Positions 57,544 to 64,000 of a stretch of 64,000 bases of DNA are shown one piece after another. The stretch is taken from assembly GCA_023078685.1 (NCBI GenBank), contig JALGAS010000002.1, forward strand, positions 4,030,001 to 4,094,000, in the 5' to 3' direction. Each line of letters starts with the position of its first letter. The stretch's first letter is position 1. A model generated the notes under the pieces. It was not told where the DNA came from. It searched no databases and saw nothing but the letters and a program-made list of their open reading frames with translations. The stretch comes from Neopestalotiopsis rosae (taxonomy: Eukaryota; Ascomycota; Sordariomycetes; Amphisphaeriales; Sporocadaceae). Both the position numbers and the translations under genes were made by a program.

Positions 57544-59876
57544 ATGGGTGTCGGACGTCGTATGAAGAAGCAGGGCCCTCCCGAGCCCCTCTCGGAAGCG
57601 CATTTCGCAAAGCTCAAGCGCAAGGCCGGTCTGCCTGTCGACGATGTACCCACCGAACCCCGAAACAACAAGAAGCGCAAGGCCGCAAAGGAGGAGGAGC
57701 CCAAGAGCAACAAGAAGGCTGCCAAGACCAATGGCGCCGTTAATGGAAGAAAGGCTGCCGCCCCTGCGCCGAAAGCGAACGGAAGAAAGGGCAAGAAGGC
57801 CGCTCCGGTACAAGAGGACGAAGACGACATGAGCGATGGCGTGGGAGAGCTTGACTCTGACATGGACTTGGACGAGTACTCCGATCTCGAGGGCGCTGAG
57901 GGTCTCAAGGACGATTTCTTAGATTCCGACGACTCCGTCTACGATTCTGACGATGCCGGCCAGCAAAAGGCCATGTTCTCGGAAGATGAGGACGACTCCG
58001 ACGCTGAGGAGCAGCTGACGGCCGCCAACATTGCTGGTCTGTCGAGGAAACTCGACGAAAAGATTGCGCAAGAGGAGGCCGATGCCCAGGCTGAACTCGA
58101 GGAGGCCGCCATGCAAACCAACATTGTTGAGGACAAGCCGCACATTCTGGACGACGAAGAGGATGGATTGGCCGCCAAGACCAAGGCTCTGCTTGCGCCG
58201 GACCTGCAGCTTCTGCGAGTGCGCATCACAGATACCATTCGTGTGCTAGGCGACTTTGCCAAGCTCGCTGAGGAGGGTAGAAGCAGAGCCGAATACACAG
58301 CTCAGCTGCTCAAGGACATTTGCGCATACTACGGATACTCTGAGTACCTCGCAGAGAAGCTTTACGACCTGTTTACACCACAAGAGGCTTTTGCATTCTT
58401 CGAGGCCAACGAGACCGCGAGACCCATTGTCATCAGAACGAATACTCTGAGAACCCACCGGAGAGATCTGGCTCAGGCTCTGATCAACAGAGGTGTTGTG
58501 CTGGAGCCGGTTGGCAAGTGGTCCAAGGTCGGACTGCAGATTTTCGAGAGCAATGTGCCATTGGTAAGTCCCATGCTACCTATCTGAACCGCGATGGAAC
58601 TTTGTCTAACAAATTATGATAGGGTGCTACTCCCGAGTATCTTGCCGGTCACTATATTCTTCAGGCTGCCAGTTCATTCTTGCCCGTCATGGCGCTGTCA
58701 CCCCAAGAAGGTGAGCGCGTGCTCGATATGGCCGCTGCTCCCGGTGGAAAGACAACACACATGGCTGCCATGATGAAGAACAAGGGTTGTATCTTTGCCA
58801 ACGATCCTTCCAAGCAACGTTCCAAGGGTTTGATCGGAAACATTCACCGTCTCGGTGCCCGCAACGTCGTGGTGTGCAACTACGATGCCAGAGACTTCCC
58901 CAGGGTGATGGGTGGTTTTGACAGAGTCCTTCTCGATGCTCCTTGCTCGGGTACTGGTGTCATTGCCAAGGATGCTTCCGTCAAGATGAACAAGACAGAG
59001 AAGGACTTCATGGTCCTGCCCCACACACAAAAGCAGCTGCTCCTGGCTGCCATTGACAGTGTCAACCACGCCAGCAAGACTGGCGGTTACCTTGTCTAGT
59101 AAGTTGTCTCCGAAGAGATTTTAAACGGCATTGTTCTAACCAGCTGCAGCTCTACATGTTCCGTCACAGTCGAGGAGAATGAGCAGGTCGTCAACTACGT
59201 CCTGAGCAGACGCCCCAACGTCAAGCTCGTCGACACCGAGCTTCCGTTCGGTAAGGAGGGTTTCACAAGCTACCAGGGCAAGCACTTTGATCCCTCGCTG
59301 AACCTCACTCGCCGATACTACCCCCACACTTACAACGTTGACGGTTTCTTCGTCGCCAAGTTCCACAAGTTCGGCCCATCGCCTGCTGGAAGCGCCGGCC
59401 GCGAGAAGGTGCCAATGGAGAAGAAGGAAGTTGAGGAGGAGATCATCGACAAGACCCCCATTGCTGCAGATGAGGACACCATTGGTGCCGAGAAGGACGA
59501 CTTTGGTGGCTTCGATGAGGATGAGGATGCCGACTACATGGAGAGAGCCAAGCGCAATGCCATGAGGAGGAGAGGTCTGGACCCCAAGGCTCTGAACAAG
59601 GGCAAGGCCGAGGCAAATGGCCCAAATGAGAGCAAGGCCGAGAAGGCCGAGAAGTCCAACAAGTCACCCAAGTCTGACAAGACGGAGAAGGCAGAGAAGT
59701 CGCCAAAGGCTTCAAAGACGGAAAAGGCAGACAAGTCGCCCAAGGCAGCCAAAGCAGAGAAGCCTGAGAAGTCTCCCAAGGCTGCCAAGGTAGAGAAGGC
59801 CGAGAAGCCTGCAAAGACGGAAAAGCCCGAGGCGAGCAAAAAGGAGAAGAAGAAGAGCAAGAAGGCATCATCATAG
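57544..59876 (+). CDS. nop2: NOP2 25S rRNA (cytosine-C5) methyltransferase
   Basis: Three exons: 57544..58563, 58623..59098 and 59150..59876, with introns of 59 and 51 bp. The protein has 740 residues. NOP2 methylates one cytosine of 25S rRNA and is needed for 60S ribosome assembly in the nucleolus. The N-terminal third (to about 215) is Lys/Glu/Asp-rich. The catalytic domain follows: VIRTNTLRTHRRDLAQAL (N-terminal RNA-binding part), DMAAAPGGKTTHMAA (SAM-binding motif), DAPCSGTGVI (with the release Cys) and YSTCSVTVEENE (with the catalytic Cys), the last created across the second splice junction. The tail (about 640-740) is a run of Lys-Ala-Glu-Lys/Ser-Pro-Lys units, typical of nucleolar proteins. 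An acceptor 6 nt upstream would give a less typical YCSSTCS. Confidence 0.96.
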
Positions 59877-60784
59877 ATCTGTAGCTACAAGCGATAATCA
59901 TGGAATTTAACAAAACGCAGTTTACATCCAAGCTCTAGTATCTAAAGCTTCTTCTGTCCGAATGTGAAGATCAAACCTCCGTCTGATCGCGATACTATGG
60001 CTGCCATTCAGCTGTGATGTGCCTTCCGTCTAGCCAAATCATAACCTATCCGTCTGATCAACGACGATAGACTCGTCCAATGACTATCATGTACATGGCT
60101 CTCGTCTGACCTCGCTTGCGTACCTTCCGTCTGAACGTGATTATAATATCCCGTCTGATTGTGACCATGAATATCTGTATAGGTGCGAGATTGTTCATAC
60201 AGTACTTCACACCAAGCGTCCCACAATGCCCACTGGATCACCGCCTAGGCGAGAAGGACAAACGGCTGGCAGAATTGTTCACCGCTCTGGGCGCCGGCTC
60301 TGGCGGGCACGAACAATCGACGCCGGACAATGGGCCCAGTGAAGTGGAGTACCTGCGGCCGTTTGTGACCCACATATCCAGCGCGCCCGCCGCCCACCGC
60401 GCTGCTAAACACCGCGCCCGCCAGCAATTTGTCGTCCGATTGTTCATGATATTTCTTTACTATAAATTCGCCCTCTGGGTCCACACATCTCGCCGACCTT
60501 TTTTTCCCTGCCGTCACACATCCCACCTTCCGTCCCAAACTTTCATTCACATTCACCTTGGCATTCATCCTTACCCATACTGCCCTTCATTGGACGACCA
60601 CATTTAAACAAAAAAAAAAAAAAAACATAAAACATACAAGCATACAAGCATACAAGCATACAAACATACAAACACAACACCACAACATCACGACAACACC
60701 GTCGACGGCCTACTGCATAATACAACCTTCACCACCACGAAGGCTCTCGGAAAGCACCTCGTACGAGAGCACAACCAGGGCAAA
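59877..60784. other. intergenic with CCGTCTGA repeats and an A-rich leader
   Basis: The stretch 59950-60165 holds repeated CCGTCTGA octamers (59979, 60050, 60127, 60151) with looser copies. 60607-60625 is a poly-A run, followed by a CATACAAG microsatellite (about 60632-60670) and CAACACC, looking like a 5' leader. No gene is certain. Confidence 0.5.
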
Positions 60785-60927
60785 ATGGATGCGTGCCACT
60801 GGCCAGGCTGTTCTTCGAACGCCCCCGTCGCAACTAGCAACCACATTCGTAAGTTGTGTCCCAAGTTCCTCGTTCTTCATGTTCTTTGTCAATGTCGCTC
60901 ATATTTAATGAAGGTCCACCTGCGCCT
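60785..60927 (+). CDS. possible short first exons, Cys/His-bearing peptide
   Basis: After a typical A-rich leader, the ATG at 60785 opens MDACHWPGCSSNAPVATSNHI and meets GTAAGT at once (60848). The next acceptor could be at about 60912 (AATGAAG), but the following frame ends soon, and I could not connect it with certainty to the ATG at 61012. Either a tiny protein or an upstream open frame is possible. The C-H-x-P-G-C text is too short for a domain call. Confidence 0.2.
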
Positions 60928-61011
60928 CCACAACTATCGCCTCGCGGGCCTGGCCGATAATATTCAGGGCAATGGTCATTAGACCCCCCAGCAGCGTCAT
61001 GACGACGAGCC

Positions 61012-61410
61012 ATGGCTGGCAAGAAGAACATGAACGAGGTGAAGAAGAAGGCTACCAAGTCTTCGGATAAGTGGCAGCCCAGCGAATTTGTCCGTCTGAT
61101 TGAGCTCATTGCCATCCACGGCAGACTGCGAGCCAACAACGCTTCCAAGAACAATGAGGATCCCCTAGGCGTGGGGCGGGCGAACACCACTGACGGCCTA
61201 ATCTGTCATCAAGTCTCGTTCACCATCAGCAATGAAAAGGTATGTCTGATAATTCATCCATCTTCACGTTCCATCGCAAATGCCCATATGAAAAAACTTC
61301 AGTTCTCCGTCCGAAGCTGACACTGGTTTTCACAGGCGATCACACTGGACGAAAGTCCCTTTGTGGAAAGAGCCAAGCTTTCGTCGCATCTTTTTTGTGG
61401 CAAGAACTAA
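61012..61410 (+). CDS. possible small two-exon gene (Myb-like-related?)
   Basis: Exon 61012..61239 and exon 61336..61410 with a 96-bp intron (GTATGT..TTCACAG, branch CTGAC) give a 100-residue protein. It begins with a Lys-rich segment and contains KWQPSEFVRLIELIAIHGRL, which resembles helix 1 of the Myb-like family, but there is no clear helix 3. After it comes TTDGLICHQVS, a stretch that recurs as DNA at 62330 and 63950. Just before and after the stop codon the 12-mer TCGTCGCATCTT is repeated 33 bp apart, so the end may have been rearranged. The model is tentative; it may be a relic. Confidence 0.35.
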
Positions 61411-61576
61411 ACTTCGTCGCATCTTCTGCCAAGGTAGGATAAGATTTCTAACATATCAAGTATATCTTGACGACACATGCTAACATTCACTTGTCTCTCA
61501 GATACTGGACTGCCAGCGCCGACCGCACGGCACACTATCACTTCCAGGTCGTGGCTTTCCCCGAGCTGTCACTTGT

Positions 61577-62710
61577 GACCTCCCCTCAGTTCCGTCAAGC
61601 TACCAACTGAGATCCGAAACAAAATCATCGAGCCGGCCGTCGATGCTCACTACGATATCGACGGACCTCCCTTTGAGATTACCGAGCAGTCTGTTGGTGC
61701 TCATCACGAGCCCAATGGACCTCCCTTCCAAAGCATCAACAAGAACGGTGGAAACAGCCTGCGCAGGCTACCCGCCGCAGCACAAGTCAGCCAGCATTGG
61801 CGAAAGGAAGCTCTACGCCATATCATTGTGGCTACTCTATCACCTGTCGATGCCAGCAGCGGTGTTGCTACTGTCAACACCGCAGTCCAATCTTGGAGGG
61901 ACTACGTCCCCCACCGATATTGCCCCTAACGAGTACCCAGAGTCTTCCAAGACTATCTTGAAGTTCGCCCAGAATATCATGGTAAGTTTTGAGGCGGTCG
62001 TACCCGAGGACCCTGTGGATTCGGGCCTCTTTACGGAGGTCATGCTATCGGGAACGGTTTTCAAGGACTTACAGACACTCAATGTCTTCGTGCCTACTCG
62101 TTTCAGCAACGACGTTGTCGAAGTTCATCCAGAACGTCATGATGAACTTTGAGGCATGGAGTTCTCTCCGCCCTCCCTCCCCAACGTAAGGAGGTAACTG
62201 GACAAAGCGAAACCGTCGTCCTTGTCCCGTCGCGCCAACCTTGTACTTTCCTGTCCAGCAGTTCTCGACGATGTCGATCTTTGTCCAGGGTATGGCTCTG
62301 GATGGCAGTCGCACCCTTTCCGCTGCTACTACACCACTGACGGCCTATCAAGTCACATTATGGCCTGTGACGGTGGTTCGTTCAACCCTCATATCCCCTA
62401 CCCAGAACTTTGTTGCCGTTGCAACGAAGCAGATCAAGGGGAGTCGGGCTGGTCTCCGGACCCCCCTCCTTTGCACTAACTGAGCAGTCGCGCTTGACTC
62501 TGAGACAGGTGAAGGCATCGCTCTCTCCAACAAATCTCACCAGCCTCCCCGCCGAGCTCAAGGTGAGCATCGTGGCCGCATCGATCGATGATTGGTGTGC
62601 CAAGTTTCTCGAGGTTGGCGCTTGCCTACACTTAGTGGAAAGAACCACAAGAACATCAGGCTGCCAATCACAATGCAAGTATCCTGCAAGGTGCCTCATT
62701 CACAAGTGAG
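61577..62710 (+). pseudogene. F-box-like gene remnants, duplicated and out of frame
   Basis: An open frame at 61577-61929 encodes KLPTEIRNKIIEPAV, later LRRLPAAAQVSQHWRKEAL, the pattern of fungal F-box/2EXR proteins (Leu-Pro-x-Glu-Ile-Arg-x-x-Ile, then a Trp-Arg-x-Glu-Ala segment). It stops before any long C-terminal region. Another frame carries KTILKFAQNIMVSFEAV at 61949-61999, and a close copy (KFIQNVMMNFEAW) recurs exactly 160 bp later at 62109-62159. A second F-box-like start (LTSLPAELKVSIVAA) is at about 62540. The pieces lie in different frames and no splicing scheme joined them, so tandem decay of an F-box family gene is the best reading. Confidence 0.5.
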
Positions 62711-63373
62711 ATTGTGCTCCGGGCGTCGACTTTCACAGTAAGTAATGTTCCCTGGGAATTCGCAATCCTGTCGGCGCAGTACTGCCCAATCTTGGTTGAA
62801 TGTTTGCTGACTCCCGCTTCTACAGGTACCGACCCCCCAATGATACCCCAATTGCCTCTGGTGCGACATCACCATAATGACAAAGACGCTCCACAGCAAT
62901 ACTTTCAGGAATGCTTTCATAGATACACAGATACAAGGTTCTCGCCTTATTTTCTCCGTCTGAACACCTTTTGGTTCTTGCCTTTGTTCTTTCGTCGGAA
63001 GGGGCCTCGGTTCTTGCCTTCATTCTTCCGTCCGACGGTTCTCGCCTCGATTGTTTCGTCTCAAGATGGGACGGTTCTTGCCTCCTTCGTTCGTCCGAAC
63101 ACGGCGTCCTGGTTCTCGCCCTCACAACTTTCGCATGAATGTGTCTTGGCTCTCGCCGCTTTTGTTCGTCTGAACACTGCCGGTGCCAACTCAAATATGG
63201 CGATCACGACGTCGACAGGCTTCACAGTCACTCCAATCAGCTTGGTCTCTCCGAGAGCCAAAAACCCCCGGTTGAGCACTGCTCCCGCCCGCCGGCTCCC
63301 GCCAACAAGTGGTCCGCGTAAGTGACTTCACCACTCTCCCTAATTCAGTATTACTGACTGTCCTTCCTTGCAG

Positions 63374-64000
63374 CGCCAAGAGATACGAGCGTCTTATGAA
63401 GACCCACGGCATCGGCCCCAACGGCATTGCTGGCAGCAGTGCCAGCCCGAAGAAGGCTGACGTTAATCCTCCCGTCAAGAAGCAGCGGCGAATCAGCTTG
63501 GCCAGCGGAGAGTCGCGCATGTTCCAACGGACATGTATGGAGTTCTTCCTGCCGCTTAACGACAAGCCCCTATGGCGTCGCGTCGGTGCTCTGGTAGAGG
63601 CATTCTCTCCTCTCCTAGACGGAGGACGCATCCATAGTAACCTGGCGTTCTTCCGCAACAATACGGAACTCGTTTGGGATGTAGAGTCAGAGCCTTTCAT
63701 CCAGGAACACTTCTCTATAAGCGCGGATATTCTATACGATAGTCTTCGGGCTACTATGCCTCGGGACGCATTACCGTACGCGACTCGATCTGCTTTTGAC
63801 CAAGATATGAGGTTTGTCGTCCGCGACACCCCCGATCAAAGAAGCAGCAGTGGTGACGACGAGTCCAGCAAAGGCTCTCACAGCGTGGACAGCCTCGGAG
63901 ACATCTACAACCATGGGCTGATCCAAGTGGTTTTCGACGATGCAACACCACTGACGGCCTATAACATCTCAATCATGGCCCGTGGTGGTGGCTCATTGAA
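63374..64000 (+). CDS. partial gene: Myb-like helix 3 exon joined to unknown domain
   Basis: The exon starts at 63374 after an intron (63318-63373; GTAAGTGAC..TTGCAG) and is open for 208 codons to the window edge. Its first 30 codons (AKRYERLMKTHGIGPNGIAG and SSASPKK) are nearly the same as exon 3 of the Myb-like gene at 41.5 kb, in DNA and protein, and the phase-2 splice site (GC|C) is also the same. After KKADVNPPVKKQRR the sequence departs completely: FLPLNDKPLWRRVGALVEAF, NLAFFRNNTELVWDVESEPF and later DATPLTAYNISIM, not recognised. The upstream half of the Myb-like domain is not recognisable: the frame before the donor ends PAPANKWSA. It is either a fused gene with unknown first exons or a chimeric duplication. 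The 3' end lies outside the window. Confidence 0.6.

Larger units (their letters stand above)
59979..63173 (+). repeat. dispersed CCGTCTGA-type repeat
   Basis: Exact CCGTCTGA copies on the plus strand are at 59979, 60050, 60127, 60151, 61092 and 62956. TCGTCTGA occurs at 60102 and 63166, and CCGTCCGA-like variants at about 61312, 63026 and 63091. The octamer often precedes TTnT/AACnC text (CGTCTGAACACC, CGTCTGATTG). Six exact copies in 3 kb is far above chance for an 8-mer. Confidence 0.5.

Noticed and set aside
1..64000. CRISPR arrays, bacterial operons, rRNA
   Set aside because: No regular direct-repeat/spacer arrays and no rRNA sequence; the spliced eukaryotic genes rule out a prokaryotic window.

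Overview
The window is nuclear DNA of a filamentous ascomycete (Pezizomycotina, probably a Sordariomycete; the class is inference from the gene set and intron style). The reasons are introns of about 50-90 bp with GTRAGT-type donors and CTAAC/CTGAC branch sites, CAA-rich leaders, clear orthologs of UFD1, LIN1, NOP2, HSP60, cofilin and GET5, and fungal expansions such as Myb-like small nuclear proteins, SRR1-like and HSP70-like proteins. Start and stop coordinates were set by reading splice sites by eye.

Layout. 1-7.6 kb: core genes (dienelactone-hydrolase/SnoaL protein, UFD1, LIN1/CD2BP2-like). 7.6-10.3 kb: no genes, with a T-rich array of degenerate repeats. 10.4-25.5 kb: four genes for proteins with a Myb/SANT-like fungal DNA-binding domain, around a divergent FAD-oxidoreductase/MFS-transporter pair. 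25.5-28 kb: no convincing gene. 28-39.7 kb: an accessory-looking block with three AT-rich patches, holding an HSP70-like gene, an SRR1-like gene, a second HSP70-like gene broken by an 8-bp tandem duplication, and a novel gene with two zinc-finger-like modules and a chromo-like tail. 41.5-42.7 kb: a fifth Myb-like gene. 43-46.4 kb: empty. 46.5-60 kb: conserved, strongly expressed or housekeeping genes (an unknown 486-residue protein with three leader introns, a 98-residue protein, HSP60, cofilin, GET5, NOP2). 60-64 kb: a mosaic of duplicated gene fragments, F-box-like remnants, a CCGTCTGA repeat, and an open gene running off the window whose first exon in view is a near copy of exon 3 of the 41.5-kb Myb-like gene joined to an unknown domain.

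Main interpretation. The most coherent non-housekeeping signal is the repeated Myb-like family. Five members, plus a sixth fused or partial one, lie in 53 kb, and several share a phase-2 intron at the same codon of the third helix. The second is the pair of HSP70-like ATPases with different C-terminal add-ons (AT-hook versus ZZ-like zinc finger), one of which carries a frameshift that is explained by one exact 8-bp duplication.
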